Shown here in pieces: positions 56,143 to 64,000 of a stretch of 64,000 nucleotides of DNA; position 1 is the first letter of the stretch; each line of letters starts with the position of its first letter. The notes beneath the pieces were generated by a model that was not told the origin of the DNA, made no database searches, and was given only the letters and a program-made list of their open reading frames with translations. This stretch comes from Marinobacter sediminicola (GTDB lineage Bacteria > Pseudomonadota > Gammaproteobacteria > Pseudomonadales > Oleiphilaceae), in assembly GCF_031157525.1 (NCBI RefSeq), contig NZ_JAVIXR010000001.1:186001-250000 (forward strand). Direction: 5' to 3'. The position numbers were made by a program, and so were the translations under genes.

Positions 56143-57996
56143 ATGCTTCAAGATATGCGGGAAAATTCCCAAGGAACGATTGCCAAGATCATTATCGGTC
56201 TGTTGGTCGTGTCTCTCTCCGTCTGGGGGATGGATGCCATTGTTGGCGGCTTCTCCGGCGAGCCGGAAGTTGCGACAGTTAACGGTGAGGACATAACGGA
56301 GCGGGACTTCCTGCGGGTGGTTCAGATGGAAAGCCAGCGTCGCCTGGCCGCTATGGAGCGTCCTGACCCTGCCTTGCTGAATGAAGATCAGATTCGTAAA
56401 GACGTGCTTGATTCGCTGATTCAGGAACAGGTTCTTATCCAGGATGCCGACGCTCAGGGTCTTGCGCTCAGCGATGCTGACATTGATGCCTTGATTACCC
56501 AAATGCCCCAGTTTCAGGTAGAAGGGCAATTCAACCGTGATCGTTTTGTGGCTTCTGTGCGCAATCTGGGCATGGGTGTTGGCGAGTTCCGTGAAGCCAT
56601 GCGCAAGCAGTATGTGGTCAACCAGATTCGTGCGGGTATTATGCAAAGTGGCTTGGTCGCCAACGAGAATGCCGCGCAACTGTTGCGGATTCAGAACCAG
56701 ACCCGGAGTTTCCGTATTCTTCAGATTCCTGCAACTGCCGTTTCTGGTGATATCGAGATTACAGATGCAGACATCGAATCCTTCTATGAGGGCAACAGTG
56801 CCGCATTCCAGCAGCCGGAACAGGTGGATGCTGCATATATAACCTTGTCCCTAGGCTCCATGGCCGAAAAGGTTGAGATTAGCCAGAAAGAGCTGGAGGC
56901 GTACTACGAGCAGAGGTCCGGCGACCTGGCCCGTGAGGAGCGTCGTGCCTCCCATATTCTGATTGAGGATGGTGCTGATGCCGAGCAGACTCTCGCATCG
57001 ATCAAAGAGCGCCTGAGCGCTGGTGAGCGCTTTGAGGAGCTGGCGAAAGAATTCTCTGTAGACACCGTTTCTGCGAAAGAAGGTGGTGATCTGGGCTATG
57101 CGGGCCGCGGCGTTTATGATGAAGCCTTCGAAGAAGCCTTGTTTTCCCTTGAAAAAGGCGCTGTATCCGATCCAGTGAAAACCACTTTTGGTGTGCATTT
57201 GATCCGCCTGGATGATGTTCGTCGGTCAGAAGTTCCATCATTGGCAGAGTTGGAGCAGCAGCTTCGCAGCGAACTTGCCCTTGAGCGTGCGCAGGAAAAA
57301 TATGCAGAGGTGCGTGCAGAACTGGCGGATTCAGCCTATGCGGCAGATGATCTTGCCGGCCCTGCGAAGGAGCTGGGGTTAGAGATTCGTGAGGCTACTG
57401 GAGTCACCAAAAATGGTGGGCAGGCGCCGTTTGACCATGCAGGGCTCGTTCGCCAGTTGTTCTCGGAGGATGTTCTTGAGGGTGGCTATAACACTGAGCT
57501 GATCGATGTGGGTGACAATGTTTCCGTTGTAGCCCGCGTGAGGGAGCATCGTGAAGCTCAGAAGCTCGCTCTGGACGACGTACGAGACGATATACGCCGA
57601 ACGCTTGAGGCTCGCCAAACGCGGAAGCTTTTGAATGAGCGTGCAGATTCCATCATTGCCGGACTTGAGGAAGGCAAGGCGCTCGATGCGTTTGATGCTG
57701 GCGATTGGCAGCAGTTCGAGGAGCAGGCACGTAATGCTGTGGGTGTCGATCCACAGGTTGTACAGGCCGCGTTTTCCTTGGCCCGGCCTGCTGAGGATGC
57801 GCCAAGTTACGGCTCTGCAACGACTCAGGGCGGCGTTGTTGTGGTCGCGCTGGATGCGGTCCATGAAGGTAGCTCAGATGACAACAGTGCTGATCTGGAT
57901 CAGCTGCGTACGTTCCTGGCTTCACTGGAAGGCCAGCGTGAATACGCCGCTTACCAGCAGTTCCTGAGGAGCACCGCTGAAGTATCCCGGCCGTAG
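56143..57996 (+). CDS. ppiD: SurA N-terminal/parvulin-type periplasmic chaperone PpiD
   Basis: 617-aa inner-membrane-anchored folding factor. One membrane segment lies at about residues 13-33 (IAKIIIGLLVVSLSVWGM). A SurA_N-like domain follows, and a parvulin domain lies around residues 265-360 (RRASHILIEDG, FEELAKEFSVDTVSAKEGGD, VKTTFGVHLIRLDD). The C-terminal domain is helical. It is placed after hupB as in E. coli and ends in a terminator. Confidence 0.95.
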   Translation: MLQDMRENSQGTIAKIIIGLLVVSLSVWGMDAIVGGFSGEPEVATVNGEDITERDFLRVVQMESQRRLAAMERPDPALLNEDQIRKDVLDSLIQEQVLIQDADAQGLALSDADIDALITQMPQFQVEGQFNRDRFVASVRNLGMGVGEFREAMRKQYVVNQIRAGIMQSGLVANENAAQLLRIQNQTRSFRILQIPATAVSGDIEITDADIESFYEGNSAAFQQPEQVDAAYITLSLGSMAEKVEISQKELEAYYEQRSGDLAREERRASHILIEDGADAEQTLASIKERLSAGERFEELAKEFSVDTVSAKEGGDLGYAGRGVYDEAFEEALFSLEKGAVSDPVKTTFGVHLIRLDDVRRSEVPSLAELEQQLRSELALERAQEKYAEVRAELADSAYAADDLAGPAKELGLEIREATGVTKNGGQAPFDHAGLVRQLFSEDVLEGGYNTELIDVGDNVSVVARVREHREAQKLALDDVRDDIRRTLEARQTRKLLNERADSIIAGLEEGKALDAFDAGDWQQFEEQARNAVGVDPQVVQAAFSLARPAEDAPSYGSATTQGGVVVVALDAVHEGSSDDNSADLDQLRTFLASLEGQREYAAYQQFLRSTAEVSRP

Positions 57997-58016
57997 GTAG
58001 AGGTAAGCACACTAAG

Positions 58017-58046
58017 AAACCCGGGCAAGGAATTGTCCGGGTTTTT
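58017..58046 (+). terminator. Terminator after ppiD
   Basis: AAACCCGG (58017-58024) pairs with CCGGGTTT (58037-58044), extended inward by a wobble-containing stem and followed by T. Confidence 0.9.
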
Positions 58047-58072
58047 TGTTGCCTGAATTTTGGTAGAGGCGC

Positions 58073-58951
58073 TTAGTCCGGGGTTGACGGAAGTCGCGTT
58101 GGCATAAGGCTGTCTTTGATTTTCTTTAGATGGCCGAGGAAGTCTGCGCCGCGTTTTAGCGTTACGCCGGTGGCGAGGATATCGATAACCGTAAGGTGAA
58201 TGATTCTGGATGACATGGGCATATACACCTCAATGTCTTCCGGAGCAGTGATTTCCAGCGTGGTGGTGCAAACCTCCGCCAGGGGAGAGTTGGGTGTTGT
58301 AATGCCAATAACGGCAGCGCCGTTGTCTCGGGCGATGCGAGCAATATCCACGGTTTCTTTGGTACGCCCGGTGTAGGAAATCATAACGATAACATCCCCG
58401 ACACTGGCGCCGGCAGCGACCATTCGTTGCATCAGTGCATCGTCATAAGACATCACCGGGATATTAAATCGGAAAAACTTGTGCTGCGCGTCCAGCGCCA
58501 CGGACGCGGAACCCCCCATGCCGAAAAAGTTGATCTGCTTAGCCTGGATCAGATAATCGATCGCCGTTGCCAGTGCGCGGGGGTCCAGCGCCTGCCGGGC
58601 CTTTTCCAGATTGGCCATGGTGCTCAGCATGATTTTGTCGGCAAACTCTGCAACGGTGTCATCAGGCTCAATGTTCTGGCCTATATAAGGGGTTCCTGTG
58701 GCAATGCTTTGTGCGAGCCGTATTTTGAAGTCTGGGAAGCCTGTTGCAGAGAAGCCCCGGCAAAACCGGTTAACGGTGGGCTCGCTTACGTTGGAGGCCC
58801 GAGCTAAAGCTGCAATGCTGTAGCGTGTTGCTGCACTGGGGTCGCGCAGGATTGCTTCTGCCACTTTGCGCTCTGATTTATTCAGAGTATCAAGTCTGGA
58901 CTGTATGTCCTCCAGAAGGTTGTCGTCACGATGCGCATGGTTTGCGGCCAT
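58073..58951 (-). CDS. hexR: RpiR-family regulator HexR
   Basis: 292-aa regulator of hexose catabolism. The N-terminal HTH has KSERKVAEAILRDPSAATRY and ASNVSEPTVNRFCRGFSATG. The SIS sugar-phosphate domain (about 120-270) has GMGGSASVALDAQHKFFR and VMISYTGRTKETVDIAR. HexR senses 2-keto-3-deoxy-6-phosphogluconate in pseudomonads. The ATG at 58951 has GGGAG at good spacing; another in-frame ATG is at 58984. It is divergent from zwf, its usual target. Confidence 0.94.
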   Translation of the reverse strand: MAANHAHRDDNLLEDIQSRLDTLNKSERKVAEAILRDPSAATRYSIAALARASNVSEPTVNRFCRGFSATGFPDFKIRLAQSIATGTPYIGQNIEPDDTVAEFADKIMLSTMANLEKARQALDPRALATAIDYLIQAKQINFFGMGGSASVALDAQHKFFRFNIPVMSYDDALMQRMVAAGASVGDVIVMISYTGRTKETVDIARIARDNGAAVIGITTPNSPLAEVCTTTLEITAPEDIEVYMPMSSRIIHLTVIDILATGVTLKRGADFLGHLKKIKDSLMPTRLPSTPD

Positions 58952-59091
58952 CAAAGCTGCTCCCTGAATTTCGGATGAAATCATTTTGAATACTGGGTGA
59001 TTATACCGGGATTTTAGCGTATTTGGGGTAGTAAACGTATCATCAGCCTGATGGAGCCCTTGGATTAATCCGGAGTTGGTGCCATTATTTA

Positions 59092-59106
59092 GATAAAACT
59101 ACTACA
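59092..59106. promoter_or_regulatory. Weak candidate HexR site upstream of zwf
   Basis: GATAAAACTACTACA read on the minus strand is a partial match to the gammaproteobacterial HexR motif TGTARTWWWAWTACA (about 11 of 15). A palindrome GGATTAATCC (59062-59071) lies nearby. Both are in the hexR-zwf divergent region. Confidence 0.25.
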
Positions 59107-59162
59107 TTTAGAAACGTGCAAGATGCATTGTTAACGCCTGACCCACCGGAGAAAAGTGCTTA

Positions 59163-60638
59163 ATGGCCCACAGAATGACGACCCGATGCGACATAATGCT
59201 GTTTGGAGCTCTGGGTGATTTGGCTCAGCGGAAGTTGTTCCCAGCGTTTTACCAGCTTGAAAGAGCCGGGCTCCTGGCCGATGGCAGCAGAATACTGGCG
59301 ATTGCCCGCAGGGAGCTTGATACGGCAGCGGTTCGTAAGCAGTTGATGGAGAGGCTTGAGAAGCACGTGAAGCCCGACGAGTTTGAGCCCGCGGTAGCCG
59401 AAGCTTTTCTGCAGAGGGTTGAATACCAGATATTGGATTTTCATGATGAGAAGGGATTCGGTGTGCTTAACAGCTGGCGCACCGAATATGAGAATCAACT
59501 CATCGTATACTTGGCGAGCCCTCCCTCCATGTACGGCGTCATTGCCCGAAATCTCAGTTCTGCCAGTTGCTGTACCGAAAACACCCGCGTGGTGGTTGAG
59601 AAGCCGATTGGCCATGATCTTGACTCCTCCCGCGTGATCAACGATGAACTTGGTGAGGTGTATAGCGAGAGCCAGCTATTCCGGATTGATCACTATTTGG
59701 GAAAGGAAACCGTCCAGAACCTGATTGCCTTGCGTTTTGCCAATAACCTGTTTGCTTCCCAATGGGACCAGAATCATATCTCCCACGTTGAGATTACGGT
59801 TGCTGAGAGTGTTGGAATTGAGGGACGGTGGGGCTACTTTGACAAGGCAGGGCAAATTCGCGACATGATCCAGAATCACATGTTGCAGCTGTTGTGTCTG
59901 ATCGCCATGGACCCACCTTCGGACTTGTCTGCCGACAGTATCCGTGATGAAAAAGTAAAAGTGCTCAAGGCGCTTCGCTCTATCACGCCGGACATGATGG
60001 ATACCTGCGTGGTGCGGGGGCAATACGCAGCCGGCGCCAGCACCGGAACTCCGGTTCCGGGTTATCTGGAGGAGGAAGGTGCGAATAAGAGGAGTGAGAC
60101 AGAAACCTTTGTTGCACTGAAGGTGGAAATCGACAATTGGCGCTGGTCGGGCGTGCCGTTCTATATACGTACCGGGAAGCGTCTACCGGAAAAGCTGTCA
60201 CAAATTATTATTCATTTCAAACCAGCCCCCCATTATATTTTTGATCCGGACCAAAAACATCTGGCAAACAATAAGCTGATTATCCGGCTGCAGCCGGATG
60301 AAGGAATGTCGCTTAAAATACTCACCAAGGATCAAGGCTTGCACAAAGGCATGCGCCTTCGACAGGGGCCGCTGGAATTGACGTTTTCGGAAACCTTTGA
60401 AGCAGAGCGCATTCCCGATGCATATGAGCGTCTTCTTTGGGAGGTCATGAAAGGCAACCAGTACCTGTTTGTTCGGCGGGATGAAGTAGAGCATGCTTGG
60501 CGCTGGGTTGATCAGATTATTCAAAACTGGAGTGATGGTGGTGACCCGCCGAAGCGATACGCTTCGGGAACCTGGGGACCAGTGGCCTCCATCGCAATGA
60601 TCACGCGGGATGGAAGGAGTTGGTATGAAGATGCCTGA
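59163..60638 (+). CDS. zwf: Glucose-6-phosphate 1-dehydrogenase
   Basis: NADP-dependent first enzyme of the Entner-Doudoroff/pentose phosphate route, 491 aa. The cofactor region is [20 protein letters not shown], the active site RIDHYLGKE contains the catalytic His, and [18 protein letters not shown] follows. GGAG lies ten bases before the ATG. It overlaps pgl by 14 bases. Confidence 0.97.
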   Translation: MAHRMTTRCDIMLFGALGDLAQRKLFPAFYQLERAGLLADGSRILAIARRELDTAAVRKQLMERLEKHVKPDEFEPAVAEAFLQRVEYQILDFHDEKGFGVLNSWRTEYENQLIVYLASPPSMYGVIARNLSSASCCTENTRVVVEKPIGHDLDSSRVINDELGEVYSESQLFRIDHYLGKETVQNLIALRFANNLFASQWDQNHISHVEITVAESVGIEGRWGYFDKAGQIRDMIQNHMLQLLCLIAMDPPSDLSADSIRDEKVKVLKALRSITPDMMDTCVVRGQYAAGASTGTPVPGYLEEEGANKRSETETFVALKVEIDNWRWSGVPFYIRTGKRLPEKLSQIIIHFKPAPHYIFDPDQKHLANNKLIIRLQPDEGMSLKILTKDQGLHKGMRLRQGPLELTFSETFEAERIPDAYERLLWEVMKGNQYLFVRRDEVEHAWRWVDQIIQNWSDGGDPPKRYASGTWGPVASIAMITRDGRSWYEDA

Positions 60639-61344
60639 GCTGGATTTTCCCCAAGGTATAGAGGCGCGTTTTGGAGAGACGCCTCAACTGGTTGCACATC
60701 AACTCGCTGGCACAGTTGCTGAGTTCCTGCGAATGCGTCTTGAAAGTGCCCCGCGTGCCAGCTTGGCGGTTTCTGGCGGCTCCACTCCCTTGCCATTTTT
60801 TCAGGCCTTGTCGCACAAGGCGCTGGATTGGGGCAGGGTGGATATAATACTGGTAGATGAGCGCTGGGTTGAGGAGGCCGATGACGCCAGCAACACTCGG
60901 CTGGTCAAAGCAAACCTGTTGCAGAATAACGCAGCAGCTGCCAGGTTTTTTTCTCTGAAGCAGAAGGGTGAAACACCAGAAGACGGCTTGGCCGCGGCTA
61001 ATGCCGAGCTTGTTACGCTGACGCGCCCGTTGGATGTTCTGATTCTTGGAATGGGTAATGACGGCCATACCGCATCCCTGTTCCCGGATGCCCCGGAGTT
61101 GGCCCATGCCATGAACCTGGAAATCCGGGAAACCTTAGCTGCAATGACGCCGCCATCTCAGGCGCACCCGCGCATTACGCTTACCTATGCCTTTATGCAT
61201 AGAGCCCGCTTTATCGCACTGCATCTCAAGGGCGAGGATAAGTTGGCTACTCTTAAGAAAGCCCTAAGTGAGCCCGGCGGTATATTTACAATGCCGGTTC
61301 GGGGATTCCTGAAACCGGGCCTCCAGATCTTCTGGAGCCCCTGA
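60625..61344 (+). CDS. pgl: 6-phosphogluconolactonase
   Basis: Hydrolyses 6-phosphogluconolactone; 239 aa of the NagB-like fold ([39 protein letters not shown]). AAGGAG lies five bases before the ATG at 60625, inside the end of zwf; ATGs at 60610 and 60631 are alternatives. eda follows after 39 bases. Confidence 0.95.
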   Translation: MKMPELDFPQGIEARFGETPQLVAHQLAGTVAEFLRMRLESAPRASLAVSGGSTPLPFFQALSHKALDWGRVDIILVDERWVEEADDASNTRLVKANLLQNNAAAARFFSLKQKGETPEDGLAAANAELVTLTRPLDVLILGMGNDGHTASLFPDAPELAHAMNLEIRETLAAMTPPSQAHPRITLTYAFMHRARFIALHLKGEDKLATLKKALSEPGGIFTMPVRGFLKPGLQIFWSP

Positions 61345-61383
61345 GCCCTCTTTGGCTCATCTTAAGCCCGTGTGGAGAGAATC

Positions 61384-62034
61384 ATGAGTTATGTGTCCGA
61401 ATTTCACCGCGACCGCATCAGATCTGTTTTGGCGGCGTCTCAGCTTATGCCTGTTATCACCATCAAGCATCCTGATGATGCGGTACCGCTTTGCCAGGCG
61501 CTTTTTGAGGGTGGTATCCGGGTGATGGAAATAACTTTGCGCACGGAGCATGGGATTGGGGCGATAAAGCAAGTGCGGGAAGCCCTGCCAGAGGCTTGGG
61601 TTGGCGCTGGCACCGTCACCTGTGTTGATCAGTACCGGCAAGCGGAAACAGCAGGCGCTCAGTTCATCGTTACCCCTGGCGTTACAAAAGCGCTTCTGGA
61701 TTTTGCTTTAACCTCTGAAGCACCTCTTTTGCCGGGCATTTCTACGGCTTCCGAGTTGCTGCTTGGGTACGGTTTGGGCTACCGGGAGTTCAAGTTTTTT
61801 CCCGCAGAAGTGGCGGGTGGGCCTCCTGCCTTGAAGGCTTTTGAAGGCCCGTTCCCCGATGCGGTTTTCTGCCCAACGGGCGGTGTTCGCCGGGAAACGG
61901 CCAGGGATTACCTGGCTTTGGGCAATGTGCTTACGGTGGGCGGCAGCTGGTTAACCCCGGACGACGTTGTATCAGAGCGAGACTGGCCCAGGATTACCGA
62001 GATCGCAGAGGCCAGTCTGGCTGCTCTTAGCTGA
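61384..62034 (+). CDS. eda: 2-keto-3-deoxy-6-phosphogluconate aldolase
   Basis: Splits KDPG to pyruvate and glyceraldehyde 3-phosphate. It is a 216-aa TIM barrel with the Schiff-base Lys in [13 protein letters not shown], and [10 protein letters not shown] and GAGTVTC upstream. GGAGAG precedes the ATG. It overlaps the convergent pyk gene by eight bases. The dehydratase edd, needed to complete the pathway, is not in the window. Confidence 0.95.
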   Translation: MSYVSEFHRDRIRSVLAASQLMPVITIKHPDDAVPLCQALFEGGIRVMEITLRTEHGIGAIKQVREALPEAWVGAGTVTCVDQYRQAETAGAQFIVTPGVTKALLDFALTSEAPLLPGISTASELLLGYGLGYREFKFFPAEVAGGPPALKAFEGPFPDAVFCPTGGVRRETARDYLALGNVLTVGGSWLTPDDVVSERDWPRITEIAEASLAALS

Positions 62035-63475
62035 TATCGGCGCCAACCCGCACAATCTTCATGGTGTTGGTTCCACCTTGGGCGTTCACATAGTCGCCCT
62101 TGGTGATGACAACCAGATCACCCTCATTGACTACGCCCAGGGTAACCAGCTCAGACACAGCCTGTGCATTCGTGCGCTCGTTCGGGATTTTCGCAGAATC
62201 AAACGGAACGGTTTGCACTCCCCGGTACATAGCCACCCGATGCTGCGTTGAATGATGCCGTGAATAGGCAAAAATCGGCAGGCTGGACTTTATACGAGAC
62301 ATTAAGCGCGGAGTTGCGCCCGTTTCTGTCATGCAAATAATGGCAGTAACGCCGTTCAAGTGGTTTGCTGCATACATGGCCGATAAGGCAATGGCCTCGT
62401 CAACAAACTCCATGCTTTCGTGAATCCGATGATTCGATTGGTGCATTGTCGGGTGTTTTTCTGCACCTATACAGATGCGCACCATTGCTTCTACAGCCTC
62501 TACCGGGTAGTCACCTACTGCTGTTTCGGCAGATAGCATAACCGCGTCTGTGTAATCCATAACAGCGTTCGCTACATCAGACACTTCCGCGCGAGTCGGC
62601 ATGGGGCTGGTGATCATGGATTCCATCATCTGAGTTGCTGTTATAACTGCGCGGTCAAGAACCCGGGCTCGGGCAATGATGAGCTTCTGAACGCCCACAA
62701 GTTCCGCATCACCTATCTCAACCGCAAGATCGCCTCTGGCGACCATAACCACATCAGAGGCCTCAATAACTGCATCCAGAGCTGCAACATCATGGGCCAG
62801 TTCAGCGCGTTCGATTTTGGCAACGAGCCCGGCATTAGAGCCTGCCTCTTTAAGGAGCTTGCGAGCGGTGTGCATGTCTTCTGCCGTTCGTACGAATGAC
62901 ACTGCCACGTAGTCTGCACCAAGGCGCGCTGCGGTCACTATGTCTTGTTTGTCTTTCTCGGTCAGCGCATCGGCAGACAACCCGCCACCACGCTTGTTAA
63001 GGCCCTTGTTGTTGGAGAGCGGGCCGCCAATCAGTACTGTCGAGGTTATGCAGTGGTCTTCTACAGATTGCACTTCCATTTCGATGCGGCCGTCGTCGAG
63101 AACAAGAATATCGCCCGGCTTTACATCGTTAATAAGTTGCTCATAGTCGATACCAACACGCTCTTCGGTGCCGGCCTCTTTGTCCATCGAGGCATCCAGA
63201 ACAAACGTTTGACCTGCCTTCAGAATGACTTTGTTTTCTGTGAATCGGGCAATGCGGAGCTTTGGGCCTTGCAGGTCTGCTAGCAGGGCTACAAACCGGC
63301 CCTGTGATGCGGCTGCGTCCCGCACTCGACGGGCTCGCTCCATGTGCTCATCTGCGCTGCCATGGGAAAAGTTGAGCCGGGTAACATCGACTCCGGCACG
63401 GATGATGGCAGCCAGGGATTCCGGAGAGTCGGTGGCGGGGCCTAAGGTGGCGACAATCTTGGTACGCCTGAGCAT
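62027..63475 (-). CDS. pyk: Pyruvate kinase
   Basis: Makes pyruvate and ATP from phosphoenolpyruvate. 482 aa, PykA-like in length. [27 protein letters not shown], the substrate region [20 protein letters not shown] and ATQMMESMI are conserved. AAGGGA lies eight bases before the ATG at 63475, which is preferred over 63514. It lies 66 bases after gap on the minus strand and may share its transcript. Confidence 0.96.
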   Translation of the reverse strand: MLRRTKIVATLGPATDSPESLAAIIRAGVDVTRLNFSHGSADEHMERARRVRDAAASQGRFVALLADLQGPKLRIARFTENKVILKAGQTFVLDASMDKEAGTEERVGIDYEQLINDVKPGDILVLDDGRIEMEVQSVEDHCITSTVLIGGPLSNNKGLNKRGGGLSADALTEKDKQDIVTAARLGADYVAVSFVRTAEDMHTARKLLKEAGSNAGLVAKIERAELAHDVAALDAVIEASDVVMVARGDLAVEIGDAELVGVQKLIIARARVLDRAVITATQMMESMITSPMPTRAEVSDVANAVMDYTDAVMLSAETAVGDYPVEAVEAMVRICIGAEKHPTMHQSNHRIHESMEFVDEAIALSAMYAANHLNGVTAIICMTETGATPRLMSRIKSSLPIFAYSRHHSTQHRVAMYRGVQTVPFDSAKIPNERTNAQAVSELVTLGVVNEGDLVVITKGDYVNAQGGTNTMKIVRVGADIS

Positions 63476-63541
63476 ATATAGTGTCCCTTGGTTGTTCGGG
63501 TTAATGTTGTACAAGTGACTCTGGCTCCGGAGTGGCCGCCT

Positions 63542-64000
63542 TTATCGGCTGGCCTCCATCAGTGCGAGAGCGTTGTCCAGCATCCGGTTTGAGAATCCCC
63601 ACTCATTATCGTACCAAGCCATGACTTTTACATGACAGCCAAGCACGCGAGTGTGGTTAGCGTCGAAAATGCTGGATAGAGCATTATGGTTGAAATCGAT
63701 GCTGACCAGTTTCTCGATGTTGTAGCCTAGTACTGGATTGGAATCAGCAGCGGCTTTTACCGCAGCATTTACTTCTACAATGGAGGTTTCCCGGCTTGCG
63801 ATAAACCCGAAATCGACCAGCGACACGTTGATTGTTGGTACTCGCACTGCCAGGCCGTCAAGCTTTCCATCCAACTCGGGAATGATTTTCCCGATGGCTG
63901 CTGCGGCGCCGGTTTTGGTCGGGATCATCGACTGGGTTGCGGAGCGGGCGCGGTAGAGATCAGTATGGTACACATCGCTTAAATTCTGATCGTTCGTATA
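63542..64000 (-). CDS. gap: Glyceraldehyde-3-phosphate dehydrogenase (5' part outside window)
   Basis: C-terminal 152 residues of GAPDH; the frame runs off the right edge without a start. [55 protein letters not shown] and the C-terminal [13 protein letters not shown] are diagnostic. The catalytic Cys and the NAD domain lie outside. The DLYRARSA insertion is of the kind seen in larger bacterial GAPDHs. Confidence 0.95.
   Translation of the reverse strand, partial: YTNDQNLSDVYHTDLYRARSATQSMIPTKTGAAAAIGKIIPELDGKLDGLAVRVPTINVSLVDFGFIASRETSIVEVNAAVKAAADSNPVLGYNIEKLVSIDFNHNALSSIFDANHTRVLGCHVKVMAWYDNEWGFSNRMLDNALALMEASR

Noticed and set aside
63480..63520. TTGTACAA near the pyk start as a HexR operator
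   Set aside because: Spacing and flanks do not fit known HexR motifs (TTGT-N7/8-ACAA or TGTARTWWWAWTACA).

Overview
The window looks like a chromosomal segment of a marine gammaproteobacterium close to Marinobacter. This is inferred from gene order and the feel of the proteins, not from a database search. The blocks that point this way are acpP-fabF-pabC-mltG-tmk, tRNA(Pro-Arg-His-Leu)-tig-clpP-clpX-lon-hupB-ppiD, hexR-zwf-pgl-eda, and a FinR-like regulator divergent from fpr. I saw no transposase, integrase, phage gene or CRISPR array, and no broken gene. Coding density is high and most operons end in clear stem-loops.

Layout. 1-4143: fatty-acid, folate and cell-wall genes (acpP partial, fabF, pabC, mltG, tmk). 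4182-6758: an AraC-type regulator and the Na+/proline symporter putP, sitting where holB would usually follow tmk. 6927-10854: a TAXI-type TRAP transporter with a fused permease, translationally coupled to a TauE/SafE exporter. 10883-17176: a quinone-oxidoreductase-like enzyme, acnB, miaE, and the divergent finR-like/fpr pair. 17288-23808: a four-gene minus-strand operon (malonyl-CoA decarboxylase, PhaB-type reductase, acyl-CoA dehydrogenase, aldehyde dehydrogenase) divergent from a MaoC hydratase and an isochorismatase-family hydrolase. 23905-26070: a FixL/FixJ-type two-component pair. 26089-32389: a thioesterase, a BisC/TorA-type molybdoenzyme, an SLC23-like permease and a fatty-acyl-CoA-ligase-like enzyme. 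32594-33496: a lipoprotein of unknown role. 33655-37830: an AapJQMP general amino-acid ABC transporter. 37827-41844: an MscS/MscK-type channel, lpxH and ppiB. 41981-48334: glnS, cysS, glcB and folD. 48560-49148: four tRNA genes behind a strong stringent-type promoter. 49417-57996: protein quality control (tig, clpP, clpX, lon), hupB and ppiD. 58073-64000: hexR, zwf, pgl, eda, pyk and a partial gap, which together are most of an Entner-Doudoroff/lower glycolysis locus.

The most interesting signal is a near-identical palindrome, ACCRAGTA-N4-TACTTGST, in two divergent promoter regions (22741-22760 and 26703-26722). A weaker copy lies at 29212-29231. In all three cases it sits 7-8 bp upstream of a plausible -10 hexamer. 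The sites tie the malonyl-CoA decarboxylase/MaoC genes to the molybdoenzyme and the permease, and they surround a FixJ-family response regulator. Together this suggests one undescribed catabolic regulon for a small organic acid or organosulfur compound. That function is inference only.
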